From contig NC_084793.1 of NCBI RefSeq assembly GCF_963169125.1, positions 225,726,360 to 225,790,359 on the forward strand: 64,000 bases of DNA, in the 5' to 3' direction. Positions 46,200 to 58,512 of this stretch are shown here, piece by piece. The notes beneath the pieces are model-generated. The model saw only the letters and a list, made by a program, of their open reading frames with translations. It made no database searches and was not told the DNA's origin. The DNA comes from Humulus lupulus. Lineage: Eukaryota > Streptophyta > Magnoliopsida > Rosales > Cannabaceae. Each line of letters begins with the position of its first letter. Positions within the stretch are counted from its first letter, which is position 1. Both the position numbers and the translations under genes were made by a program.

Positions 46200-47273
46200 T
46201 GCATTTCACCCAAATGAGCTCTCCTTCGAACTAATGGAGAGCTCTTCAAGTCGTCCATCTCATTACTCTTCTACCCCAACAAGCATCTTCCCTCCCCTCC
46301 TCTAGTTGTGAGTTATTCGAGGCTGATTATTACAAGAGCTCGATAAAATCCTCCAGACAGGTTTCAGATATACTATCTTCCCATGGCCTCAAATTTTCCA
46401 TTGAGTTGGTGTGCCGAGCTCCAGCACCTGAGGATAGGAGCAGTTACAAACTCGCGGCTTGGAGTCAGGAGCATATGAAGGCTGGGGCATTATTTCCCTT
46501 AAATGACTACTTCAAGAAGTTTACTGACTGGGTCGGTATTGCCCCATTCCAGCTATAATCAAACTCTTATAGAGTTCTAGCGGCAATGAAGTCAGTGTAC
46601 CACAAAATGAAGTGGCAGGGGTCCTCGACATACAAGATTTTATATCTCTTTTGCCTCAAAAGCAACCCAGCTCGCGCTAGAGGCGGAGATGGGTTTTATT
46701 ATTTGTTGAGCTGGCCAAGAGAAAGGAAGCTTTTCGAGCACATCCCTAATCATCATCCAAACTTCAAAAAATAGTTATTTTGAACCAATGGTCTTGGTCC
46801 ATCCAAACTCTACTCATTTCATAGGATCTGTAAGTGTTTACCTTAGCATCTCAAGACTTTAGTTTTAATCCTTGTAGTTCAAACATTTATCTGTCTGTTT
46901 AAACACAGCAAATTTTGACCGTCCTGAGCTTATTGAGGCGATAGTAAATAGGAAAGATGAAATGTCTAAATGCCCATATGGCAAGCGATCATTGAATTAC
47001 TTGCTTTATGAGGACAACTCCGCCTATGTGATTTTCTCGGTGAAGGCGAGACCATAGATGACAACGGGATCTGAAAATACGCCTCATGGGAAGAAGTCGT
47101 CGTTCCTACTTTCTTCAATCCTCCTCAAAGGAAGAGGAAAGTGGGTTCGAGCTCAACATTTTCCATCACCTCCTCCCATGCTGAGCAATGTGGCTCAGGG
47201 AACGAAGCTCAAGACGAGGCATCCTTGAGCTCGATTGAAGGAGGTAAAGTAATCCTCGACCAATCAGGTTGGT
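46200..47273 (+). pseudogene. Tat-B antisense aORF (Transposase_28-like), fragment
   Basis: Plus-strand frame from about 46335: Ser/Arg-rich start, then EHMKAGALFPLNDYFKKFTD, VGIAPFQL, a stop, NSYRVLAAMKSVYHKMKW and YLFCLKSNPARA. This is the same domain order as the Tat-A aORF, at low identity. Later sequence (46920-47270) looks like further exons but is broken. As in Tat-A it runs opposite to the element. Ends at the Copia-2 LTR. Confidence 0.65.
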
Positions 47274-49274
47274 TGTTAGGATTTTCCCTAAAAGTATGTA
47301 AAGACATTTTATTGATTTAAATAAAAGTGCAATTTTATTATATTTGAATGTTATAATTATTGTTTGAATAATTTATATAACTATCAAGAACAAATTTCAT
47401 ATTCATTTATGAGGATATGATCTTGTATTAGTACGAGAGAATTAAGATCATATACAATGAATAAAATAGTCAGTAACATATTAAAGTAAGGAATCTTTAA
47501 TGAATGGTTACTGATACAATTTACTAAGTATACATGATGCAAGTTATCTAAATTCAGATTAGTGATGTGGATAGACATCTTGGTAAAGGTACTGCATATA
47601 ATATAGATTATACATTACATGACCGATATGAATTAACTATCTTTATAAACTTACCGTTTGTCATAAAGATTTAATTCTTATCATAATAGATGATCATTTG
47701 TAGATCAGTCTAAATCCTGAGTATTCATGAACTCCGGTTTGTGTTTATTAGATCTTTTGATTCACTCGTTAAAGTTTCTTAGTATAATGAGGCTAATGAC
47801 TTTTGATTTGGAGATTCAATATCATGAATGGCTGGGAACATGATTTATAATTACGGAATCCATACTTTCTTAACAGATTGAATATTGGTTCCCTTAAGGG
47901 TTAATTTTGGAATTGAATAGTTATTGAGCTCAAATCTATAATATGATTATAGATTAATTATTCGCTAGTGAATTAATGATACTTTAGAATCAAGAGGTAA
48001 TTAGAATGGTAAAATGGTAATCTTGACAACTCTAATTAACGAACCAAAATGGAGGACAGAACTACATTTATTGATTATATCGATGAACTACAAGAGAAAA
48101 CTTTGTAAATATAATTCTATAAATACTTAGAGTGCAATTCCATATTTATAATGGAGTAATCATGAAATTAATAAATAAGATTATTAGATTAAAATTTTTA
48201 ATTAATAATTTAGTTTATTGGAGCTTCGTATTATAGGTCTATGGTCCCTAGATCAACTCTGTCCTACATTGTCAAGGGTAAGAATGTCAAAATAAATATT
48301 TGTAGAGATAAGGACTTAATTGCAAATGAATTAATTTTTCAGAGCAATGAAATAATTATGTGATAATTATAGGCCATTGATTAATTATGAATTAGTTATT
48401 TATTTAACTATATAGTTTTATTTAGAAAAACTAAAAAACTATAAGTTAAAATATATATTAATCATGTTTGGATTAATAAAAAGAGAGATTAATAATTATC
48501 TTATTCAGAACAAGATATTTATTTATTTAAAACCGGTATTTTAAGATAAAGTTAATTTTGAATTAACCGATATTTATTTTGGGATAAGTATATTGTCTTA
48601 AATATTAATTAAATAAACAAATGAGAAAATTAGAGATAACCCTAATGGTGTGGTTGACGCAATCATTGTATAGTGAGTGTGGTATCACACATAGGGATTT
48701 TCTATCCCTGAGATTTGTATTTTGAATTTCAAATAATTTGTTTATTTAATTATTATTTTTTAAATATGATTTAAATTAAATAATTAAATAGGTTATAACT
48801 GATCAGTTTCATTTTAAATAAAATAAAGATGAATTAAATTAGTTAATTATCTTTATAAACCTGAAAAGAAGTGGTTTTCATAGACTGTCAGACTCTCTCT
48901 CTGAAAAGAAAGCGATAGTTTTTCCTAAATCTGAAAAACTATCCAATATATTTTCTCTTAATCAAACATCTCTAGATCTCATGTGTTGAGTACATCTAGA
49001 GAGATCAACCTTTCGAATCCTATGTTTCCACACACGTCCTTGTGTGTTTGAGGATTGGTCTAGAAGATCAAGGTGTGAGCTTTAAAAATTTGGATTGGAA
49101 GATCGTTGATTTATACAAAAAGATTAGTGGATACTTGATAGGCTTCAAGAGGTTATCTCTAATCTATTTGTATGTGATGTAATATATCTATATTTGTATG
49201 ATCCTGACTAGTACTAATAAATTTTTAAAACCCATTCCGATGCGTATCTCTAATTTACACTTTTAATACCAACA
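47274..49274 (+). repeat. Copia-2 5' LTR (2.0 kb)
   Basis: TGTTAGGATTTTCCC ... ATACCAACA, followed by a copia-type primer site. AT-rich, no coding. No matching 3' LTR is visible in the window. Confidence 0.75.
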
Positions 49275-49276
49275 AT

Positions 49277-49288
49277 TGGTACTAGAGC
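49277..49288 (+). promoter_or_regulatory. Copia-2 primer binding site, mutated
   Basis: TGGTACTAGAGC against the initiator tRNA-Met complement TGGTATCAGAGC: two adjacent differences. Confidence 0.7.
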
Positions 49289-49584
49289 AATCTATATATA
49301 TATTAAATGTTGTGTGAGTTTCTTGCATTTGTTATATGTATATTGACATGTATATTGAATGAATGGATATGTTTTTTGAATGTATGGTTGAATGATGGAT
49401 CATTAATTATATGGTGCTATTGGTTTAAGAATTCGATTTTCTAGATCTTGTGTAAGCCATAAAGGGCATAGGATTTTTTGTAAATTTATATTTTGAAATA
49501 TGTATTTTACAAATCTGTACATAAAGAGAGAAGGACATGAGCATTTCAGTCCGAGCCCTAGCTGCACCAGCTCGAGCCACGACT

Positions 49585-49589
49585 CCTTG
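49585..49589 (+). repeat. Target-site duplication, left (CCTTG)
   Basis: Perfect match to 53506-53510. Confidence 0.9.
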
Positions 49590-52500
49590 TGTAATGTCCC
49601 AGATTTTTAAGACTCAATAATGCAGAAATATAAATGTTTTCATTTAACAAAATGTAAACAAAAACTCGTATAAAAAAACTTTTTAAATTCGTATGGCCAT
49701 ACTTAATATTTAATACAAACATAGTTTATGAAAAGTAAACTGAGCCTTGTTTATGAAAATAAAACAACATATCCAAAACAAACAACTTCCCAAAAGGTCG
49801 GTCCACATGTACATCCACAAAGTAGACTCCAGTGCTCACTGATCTACTTTGCCCTTGTTCTTACCTACAACAAGAAATAACTAGGTAAGCGAAAACGCTT
49901 AGTAAGTTCAACTTTAAAACAACAGCATGTAGAGAAGACAGGTAGTCACTGACCACTGGTAACAATATCTCAACAGAATTAGGGTTTTGGATCCATCTAG
50001 ACCCTAACACAATCAATTTCAAGAACACAAAAGCATCCTAGCAAACTTATGGTCATGCCTGATAACCAATGGCAAACTATTTCAGATAAATCCCTGCACT
50101 TAGAAATCCCTGAGCAAACAGATATAATATATATCAAAATAATTCGTGACCAATGCTAGTCAATTTTCAACAATTCGAGCGTACCACGCCTTCCAACATT
50201 TTTGCTAATCAATAGGGGAGAACCGAGTCTCAACACTAAGATCTAGCTAATAAATATCCCCATATGATGGAAACTATCGAGTTACCTAGGGCATCGCTAC
50301 TTATCCAAAAGTAAAATCCCTCACGAGGGTAACTATAAGGTTACCTAGGGCATTGCTACTATTCAAGAATGTAATCGAAGTTACACTGGTTTACAGAGAC
50401 TTCTATGTTAATTAGTGGTGCTGGCAAGCAGTTGCCCCTAGGGTATTCAACCTCACTCAAACTTGGCAACCCCTAGTATCTCTAGGCACTCTCACTGAAT
50501 GGCTGCTATCCAGGAATAACTTATCAGAGCACTTGCTCAGGTTCTAACCATTCAATGATTAAGTAAGCATGAGGGCCCCTAGGCCCCATTCATTTTGGTG
50601 CCCCTAGGTTTAAACTAGCAATCCTCACATCTTGGCCACTCGTCCCGGTAGTGAACCAGACATAATAAAATCAAACAAACAGTGTGACGGGGATCAGCCG
50701 TCTAGGATATGACAGATATCTACCGGTCATATTTTATGAATCAGTACCTACTAGACTAATGTCTCTATGTAAACTTTCTACGACAGTGTATACATGTGCA
50801 CGTGTCTCTATACTAACATACATTACACTAGTTGTTTCATGTTGTAGCCACACAATAGAAGTTGACTTACTTGGAGTCCTTAGCTTTTAGCAGGATTTCA
50901 CCCTCCAATGTATAGTCCAATTATGCTTAGGCAATACTGTAATTATCCATAGAGTATACTCGGATTAATCTGGCACTTCATAATTCATTATTATTATTTT
51001 GGGCAGTTTGGTCATTTTCAAGATCATTTGTAAGGATAAAGATCCTTATTTGGTTTTAAACCCATTCAAGAAATTCGTATGCAAAAATTTGATACTAAAC
51101 CCTAAGTCTCGAGGAGACCTATCCTATGGTCTCGATACCTAGGCTCGGGTATTGCAATAGTATTTCCCATAATCCGCTAAAAATCTTATTCTTTAAAAGT
51201 TCTGCTATTAATCCGTGCTTTCAACAAGTTGGTTAAATATATAAAGATTTTTGCCAGTATTATATCCAGAAAATACTAATTAAATTCCTCACTTATTTTT
51301 CAAGAAAAATAATCTCTTAGTTTTCCTTTTATTTTTCTTAAGGTTTTAATCTTTAAAAACCATTTTAAGAAAATAGCCTAATTTTAACTTAATTAGTAAA
51401 AATTGTTAATAATTTCTTATCTTGCCTAGTTAATTCTGCGAAATCAATTAATCAAGTTTACTTAGTAGAAAAATAATTTACTTAATTATTTTATCCAAAT
51501 ATAGGGTTTTGAACCATCTTTTAATTTATTAACTTATTAATAAATTAAATCTTTTATTTTTAGAAAGAATAAAAATTCTTTAATAAAAATAATTCTCACT
51601 AATCTCAAAGGGGTATTTTAGGTCAAAATGTTTTTAAGACTTATCAAGTTTTTATCTTACAATATGCACAAATGTACTTTTATCTTAAGTTCCAAAATCT
51701 CATTTTTGCACTAAGTGTGAAAATCTCATTTTTCACATGTTTAACTACATACTTTGTTAAGTCATAACTTAAAATTTACTTACTCAATTATTACCAAAAT
51801 TTCCCAATTCCATCTTTGGTATGTTATTTAGGTCTTTGTAAAATCTTAGGTCAAAAGGAGTATTTTTTATTGGAGAAAACATTTTTCAAACATTAAGGTA
51901 AAAATGACCTTATTTTCAAGTCCTTATTTTTTTCCAAACTTTGGTACTTAATAACTCTCAAACCGTTCATTATTTTATTACCAAATTTTACAGAGACATA
52001 CTAGGGTATGAAAATAACTTCTATAACGAATTTTGCCAAAAAATAAGTTCATTTGTCATATACAGTGGCTATCCAAATTTGGTCCCAAAATTAAGAATAT
52101 GAAAAAACAGTTTTTTTACCTAAACTTTGAAATAGCATAACTCACTCATTTCTAAACTTTTTTGAGTGTTTCAAAAGCTCAAATTTATGTACTCCATCTA
52201 AAAATCATCACAGTATAATTTATTTTTACAAAATAAGTTAATAGTGGAAGCTTGACCCCTTGGAAATCACAGCTCAAAACTTGTATTTTTGTTTCAGGGT
52301 TTTCAACAAAACCCTTAGGGATTTTGGGTCCCTATTTTCAAAAAATAACATACAAGCATCATAAAAATTATCAAGAAACTACCATAGCCTTATTACATCA
52401 CCAATAACAAACTTTAAGTATTAAATACACAAAATAATGCTTAAAAATAAAACTATACAAAAACAACCATAAAAAATAAACTTTTTACCTCTTGGTTGTT

Positions 52501-53505
52501 GCTTGGGTTTTTTGATGTTTCTACTATCTTTATCACCTTCAAAAACTCTTTCAAAACCTTAAACAAACTCCCCCAAGAACACATATAGTTAGTTATTGAA
52601 GGATCAATGATTAAAAACTTCTCAAAAGTCAAGTTTTTGAAACTATTACCTTAGGGAAAAACTCTTCCAAGATCAAAGCTTAGAATTCCAAGTTTTCTTA
52701 GTGTTCTTGGTAGTTGAAAATGGTGAGAAACTTGAGAGGAATTTTTTTGAAGAAGATGAGAGTGAGAGTAGAGAGAGTGGTCGGTTTGGGAGAGGTAATT
52801 GGAAGAGTATAACAGCTAAAGAAAATCTAAACACTTGAGTGTTTTTACTTTATGTCACATTGGTGTCATTAACATTAATTAGATGTGATTAAACTTGAAT
52901 AAATTTAGATCACATAGTTTAAACCCTCACATGGCAGGCCAAGTTTGTATCTATATATATATATATATATTTTTTTTTTATAAAAGGTTAATAAACATTT
53001 CTAAGAATTTGTCTTTTTCCAAAAATCCAAAAATAAAATTCTATAACCTAATTAACTCTTATAAAGTTTTTTAAAAATAAAATTAACACATTATAATTAA
53101 ATTAATCACACAATACAATTTAACCCAATGTCCATTTATGGAATAAAATTCCACAATTAGGCAAAAATTAAGCATTTAATACAAAATGCCCTAAAATTTC
53201 AATTTCCTCTCAGGTTTATTATTTTTGACCAAACATAAATTTTTATGAATGTATTTTATGCCCAAAATATTTTTGCCATAGTTTTTCATTTTATTTTCTG
53301 AGATTTTTACCCGATTAGGTTTTGTGTCTGTCCAAGACCAAAAGCCTTATCTTGACTTTTAATCACAAAATTCATACTTTGGCTAGCAATAACTCATGGA
53401 AATAAATTCCAACAACTATAATATTATTTAAAATAATATTCTTAACTCGGGTAAAACAATCCCGTCCCGAGTTTTTTAAAAGTACCCGAAATGCAGGGCG
53501 TTACA
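49590..53505 (-). mobile_element. Tekay-type solo LTR, 3.9 kb
   Basis: Ends TGTAATGTCCC and GGGCGTTACA with a perfect CCTTG duplication. No PBS, PPT or coding frames in 3916 bp. End sequences resemble those of T1 and T2, and by the order of shared short blocks it reads on the minus strand. Internal duplication of GTTACCTAGGGCATYGCTAC at 50281-50360. Contains a (TA)n/(T)n run near 52955. Confidence 0.8.
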
Positions 53506-53510
53506 CCTTG
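53506..53510 (+). repeat. Target-site duplication, right (CCTTG)
   Basis: Partner of 49585-49589. Confidence 0.9.
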
Positions 53511-54058
53511 CGCACCTGCGTAATTAATTTGGAATTAATTAATTAGTTTAATAAAACACATTATTTCTAAAATAGTAAGTGGAGAAGGTGAACGTCTCAA
53601 TGTGACCTATGGTCTCTATTATTAGTACAACACTGTGAGATATGAATAGGACCTCGAGGCGACTTTGTTTCTGTCCCCCTAAGGAAGGTTTCTAGACATA
53701 TTAATATCAAGATTGGCTTCTTACGAAGATGGGAAGGAGTGATGTGTTTTAGGCTTGACTGACCCTAAGGCGGCACTCTCTAAGTTAAGTCATGAATTCT
53801 GAAATAATGGGTTACACATACAAAGATGCAATTAAGCTTTTGCAGTGGATAATTGCATCTTGACCAAACTAGCGGTAATTTATTTTTTAAAGAGAAAAGA
53901 AAGAGTTATTTTAAGTTTTAAATAATAAAGATATGATTTTCTTATAAGCTATCTGAATTTAACTTGACTGACCCTAAGACAACATTTTATTTGTTAGGTA
54001 GTGTTAAGCAAAAAATAAAAAAATTAATATATTAAAATTTAATGCAGGTTATACTATT

Positions 54059-54826
54059 GTGAAGTTTCAGGATGAAGCCATGAGAGATTTGGTGTTGGAG
54101 GCTGGGGCAGTGCATTTCGACAGGAAACCAGTCATTTTACGACCCTGGTCGACTGATTTAGACACTCTGAGGTTAGTGAAATCTGTTCCTGTTTGGGTCC
54201 GGTTGTTTGATCTTGGGTTGCAATCGTGGGGAGTCAAATGTCTAAGTGTTCTTGTCAGTACCATTGGCAAGCCTATTTGGGTTGATAAGGTCACTAAAGA
54301 TAGGTCAATGGTGAAGTTTGCTAGGGTGTTAGTAGATATGGAGATTTCAGATAACTTGCCAAAAACCATCAGTTTCCTCAATGAGAGAGGTCAATTGATG
54401 GATCAGATTATAGAGTATGAATGGTAGCCTACTCAATGTTCCTGCTACAAATCTTTAGGCCATACTGCTGCTAATTGTAAACGAAACTAAGGAGGTGTTT
54501 GGAGGAAAAAGGAGGTGGTGCAAGGGCCAGTGAACTCAGAATATGTGAAAGTTTCGTTAGTTGAGCCAACTACTGAATCTTTGCCTACGGTTAAGGCTGG
54601 TAGTACAGTCAGTGTGGTGATGCAGGGAAATGTTCCTCAGGAGGGTCGTGATACTAAGACGGAGCAGGTGTCAAACTGGATGACACCTAAATGTTTTGGG
54701 GGAAATAAACAAGTTGTTACAATAGCTCAGACCAAGATGTTGAATTCTTATAGTGTGTTACAAGATCATTTAGTGGAGGTTACAATTTTGGGATTGAATT
54801 CTACCAATATTCTCAATGGATGGTAG
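54059..54826 (+). pseudogene. LINE ORF1 (DUF4283 / zinc knuckle)
   Basis: Lacks its N-terminus. PVILRPWSTDLDTLRLVKSV and PVWVRLFDLGLQSWG are the DUF4283 core, followed by SVLVSTIGKPIWVDK and FARVLVDMEI. A knuckle remnant CSCYKSLGHTAANC follows after one stop; another stop follows KRN. The C-terminal 100 residues are Ser/Thr/Val-rich. It overlaps ORF2 by 11 bases. ORF1 proteins bind LINE RNA. Confidence 0.83.
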
Positions 54827-57800
54827 TACTATTCTTAGCTGGAATGTTAGGGGCTTGAATAATAAGAATAAACAACAGTCCCTTCTTTCATTTTGTCGTT
54901 GCAATAAGGTTGGTTTAGGAGCTTTTCTTGAAACCAAACTTCGAGGTAATAAAGTGGAGGATTTTATGAAGAATGTATTTGTCGGCTGGGATTACTATAG
55001 TTGCCAGGTGAGTGAGGGTAGAATCTTACTGGTTTGGAAAACTGATTTTGTATCTGTTTCTGTTCTTCAGGTTAGTTTGCAATTTGTTCACTGTCAAGTG
55101 AAAATTATGGGCAAAGCTCAGGAAGTTTGCTTGACGTTTGTTTATGGAAAAATACGGTAGAGGAAAGACAAGATTTGTGGCAGGATTTGGCTGCTTTGGT
55201 GTTCCCTGTGAAGCCGTTGCTCATGGCTGGAGATTTTAATGCTATGTTTGATTATGATGACCGAATTGGAGGGCGTATTGTTATAGATTTTGAAATGGCT
55301 GATGCTCATCAATGGAGAGCTCTTGGTCTGGCGGATGAGTTGCGCTCCATTGGTTCTCAGTATACTTGGTCTAATAAGCAGGAGGCTGGGGCCAAATTTT
55401 TTTTCTAAATTGGACAGAGTGTTTAAAAATGAAGCTTGGGTGGATATCTTTCCTCATTCAGAAGTCTTAACTAATTGGGATGTACTTCCTGATCATTGCT
55501 TTTGTATCATCAAATCTATCATTGCTGCTGTTTCTGGGTATAAACTTTTCAGATTCTATAATATGTGGGCTGAGCACACTGATTTCAGAAGTACTGTGTT
55601 AAATAGCTGGTATAAGCCTTTACAAGCTCATGGTTTAGTCCGAATTATGAGGAAATTGGATAGACTTAAACATTTTTTGCGTCAGTTCAATAAATTGGCG
55701 ATTGGTGAAGTTACTCTCAATTACTCAGTAGCCAAAGATCAGTTTCAGCAAGCTCAGATTTCCCTTCAATAGAGCCCTCATTATGTTGATCTTTAAGATG
55801 TTGAACGGTCTGCTGGTTTAAGTCTGTCTTTTCACTCCAGAATTTAAGAAAGCTTTATCATGGCAGAGGAGTAAGATTACATGGCTTCGGTTTGGCGATG
55901 AAAACTCTACCTGTTTCCATGCGTGTCTGAAACAAAGAAGAGCTGCTAATCAGATTACCTCATTTTTAGAAGACCAAGGTCAGATCCATGATAAGTTTGA
56001 GGATGTTGTTGGCCATTTCATTCACCATTTTAGAAGCTTCATGGGCAGTTCTAGTTCGACCTCCACTACTATTCAGAGAGACTACTTTGTCCATGGTGCT
56101 ATATTGAATCTAGATCAACAATTGGGTTTGCTAATGCCTTTCACAAAGAAGGATGTGAAATCAGTGTTATTCAATATTAGCTCTATTAAAAGTCCAGGTC
56201 CTGATGGATTTGGTTTTGGATTTTATAAATATTTGTGGAAAGACCTAGGGGATGAGATTACTGATGCAATTTTGGGGGTATTTTTGATAAAGGAGAGCTT
56301 CCTCTTGATATAAATAATACTACTCTCTCGCTGATTCCTAAGGTGGAGAATCCTTCTAAGGCAGTGGATTTCAGACCGATTGCCTCCTGTAATACACTTT
56401 ACAAGTGTATTTCGAAAATGATTTGTGTGAGATTGGCTAGGGTGTTGCCGTTGTTAATTAACCAAAATCAGGGTGCTTTTGTTCAGAATCGTTCTTTGGC
56501 TCACAATATTTTTATATTTCAGGATCTTATTAAAGGTTACAATAGGAAGAATGTTTCCCCTCGTTGTGTGATGAAGATTGATTTGAGTAAAGCTTATGAC
56601 ACTATTGATTGGCAGTTCTTAGAGGACCTGCTGAAAGCGTACTATTTCCCTAGTAGATTTATTCACTGGATCATGGTTTGTTTGAGGGGTGATTCCTACT
56701 CACTTTTGATGAATGGTAGGGTGCAAGGGAAGTTTATTGGGAGGAAAGGGTTTAAACAAGGGGATCCTATATCTCCCTTATTGTTTGTGCTTGACATGGA
56801 ATATCTTACCAGAATCCTCATTCAAGCCCCTCTTCATAAGGATTTCAGATTTCATCCCCTGTGTAAAAATCCGAAATTGGTTAGTCTTTGTTTTGCTGAT
56901 GATCTTGTGCTGTTCTGTAAATGGACTATTCACTCAGTCCAAATCCTCCAGGATGGGTTCTCTCAGTTTAGTCAAGCCTCGAGATTGTCTGCGAATTTGG
57001 CCAAATATCATATATATTTTGGTGGTCTGAAGTTTGAGGAAAAGAAGAATATTTTGGACTGTCTTAACATTGAGGAGGGATAATTTCCTTTAAAATATCT
57101 TGGTGTCCCTCTCCGTCCTACCAAATGGAAGGCTAGTGACTGTGGGCTTATAATTAAAAAGATTAATCTTCAGATGCATTCTTGGGCTAGTTGTCATCTT
57201 TCTTTTGCGGGTCGAGCTCAGCTCATTCACTCTGTGTTGCTTGGTATTCGGTCTTATTGGATGAGTATTTTCCTTCTTCCCCAAAGTGTCACTCTTGAGA
57301 TTGATCGGGTATGTAGGAATTTTCTTTGGGGTTCGACAGGAAATAGAAGCAAATTACACTTTACAGCTTGGGACCATGTCTGCTTGCCGAAAAGCTTGGG
57401 AGGCATTGGGTTTAAGGAAGGTACAAAATGGAATAAAGTTTTATTAGCTAAATATGTTTGGGAGATTTCTTCCAAGAAAGATCTGCTTTGGGTTAAATGG
57501 GTTGATAATATTTACCTCAAAGGTTAGAATTTTTGGGAGTACACTCTAACAGCTGATGTAAGTTGGTATTTGAGGAAGTTGGTAAACCTAAAATCTTTCC
57601 TGTCTAAAGCTGATTTGGAGGCTGCGACTACTAGCAGAAGTCTTAAGCTGAGTAGGTTGTATTTTCTGTTGCTATAGCAGAGTAAGGTTAGCTTTGCCAA
57701 CGTGGTATGGTGTAACCTTTCCCTCCCGAAGCATAGATTTATTTTATGGCAATCTATCCTTGGCCACTTGCTTACCCGAGAAAATCTTCTTCTTCGCCAT

Positions 57801-58046
57801 GTTCGTATTGAGTCTCCTTTATGCCCAGTTTGTGAGTTAGAGTTGGAGACTCATGACCATCTATTCTTTGATTGTATCTACTCTCAACAACTTATGCACA
57901 TGATTGAAGAGTGGCTTGGTGTTGCCATTTGGCCTTCCAAATATTGTGATTGGCCTGCGTGGATGGCTGGGAGGCCTAAAGGTTTGTTACAGCGAATTGT
58001 GGCAGCTGCTCTTGCTGCTTCTGTCTATTTCATTTGGTTGAACTGA
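54816..58046 (+). pseudogene. LINE ORF2: endonuclease, reverse transcriptase, zf-RVT
   Basis: Endonuclease: ILSWNVRGLNNKNKQQ, LETKLRG, LLMAGDFNAMFDYDDRIGG, and a final LPDHCFCII where SDH is usual. Frameshifts occur near 55145 and 55400, with stops near 55771 and 55843. RT: IKSPGPDGFGFGFYKYLW, FRPIASCNTLYKCISKM, GAFVQNRSLAHNIFIFQDL, MKIDLSKAYDTIDWQFL, GDPISPLLFVL and intact FADDLVLF. Zinc-finger: NLSLPKHRFILWQSILGHLL with CPVCELELETHDHLFFDC at about 57830. Stops at about 56311, 57081 and 57526. It nicks target DNA and primes reverse transcription there. Confidence 0.88.
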
Positions 58047-58512
58047 AACTCTTGCATCTTCAACTGTTCAGCTATGTCTAGTAATAGAGTTGATTTTTTG
58101 ATAAAGTCTTGTAAAGGCTAGATTGTTAGGTATTGCTAGGAAGAATCTGGGGAAAAAAGAGAAGGCTATTTTTGATTTTATGTGTCATTTGTAATCTGGC
58201 TGTTTTTGTTTTAGCTGGTCTGAGCTCGTTTTGAGCTTGTGGTTGTATTTGTTGGTTGGTTCAATGAAGTTTCTTTCTTTATTGAGCAAAAAAAAAAAAA
58301 AAAAAATTATTGTCAAACACAATATCACCTATGCAAATTTTATAGCATAAGCGTTTATTAATTTAAGTTCGACCTATCCAAGATTATAAGAATAACCTCT
58401 TAATTTAAGTTCAACACCTTTTGATTCTAATTACGATGAGATTAAATACTTCTGTAATTTTGGAAAAAAATTGAGTGAATTTGGAATTGTGGCTGAACTC
58501 AGTAAATTTGGT

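Larger units (their letters stand above)
39688..47273 (-). mobile_element. Tat-B: second Tat-lineage element, 3' part, interrupted
   Basis: Minus-strand element: 3' LTR 40361-39688, PPT at 40379-40362, and then an antisense aORF on the plus strand (46200-47273). Gag, pol and the 5' LTR are absent because Copia-2 begins at 47274. The gag-only Copia sits inside at 41205-45814. No target duplication could be confirmed on the left. Confidence 0.65.
49275..54047 (+). other. Copia-2 leader, interrupted by a solo LTR
   Basis: 49289-49584 and 53511-54047 flank the solo LTR and read as non-coding leader. A TTGACTGACCCTAAG motif occurs twice, near 53755 and 53960. The LINE begins at about 54048. Confidence 0.55.
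54048..58306 (+). mobile_element. LINE (L1-type non-LTR retrotransposon), 5'-truncated
   Basis: ORF1, endonuclease, RT and zinc-finger region in order, then an untranslated tail and 19 A residues at 58288-58306. The 5' end lies inside ORF1, the usual product of incomplete reverse transcription. No target duplication could be found at the ends. Confidence 0.9.
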
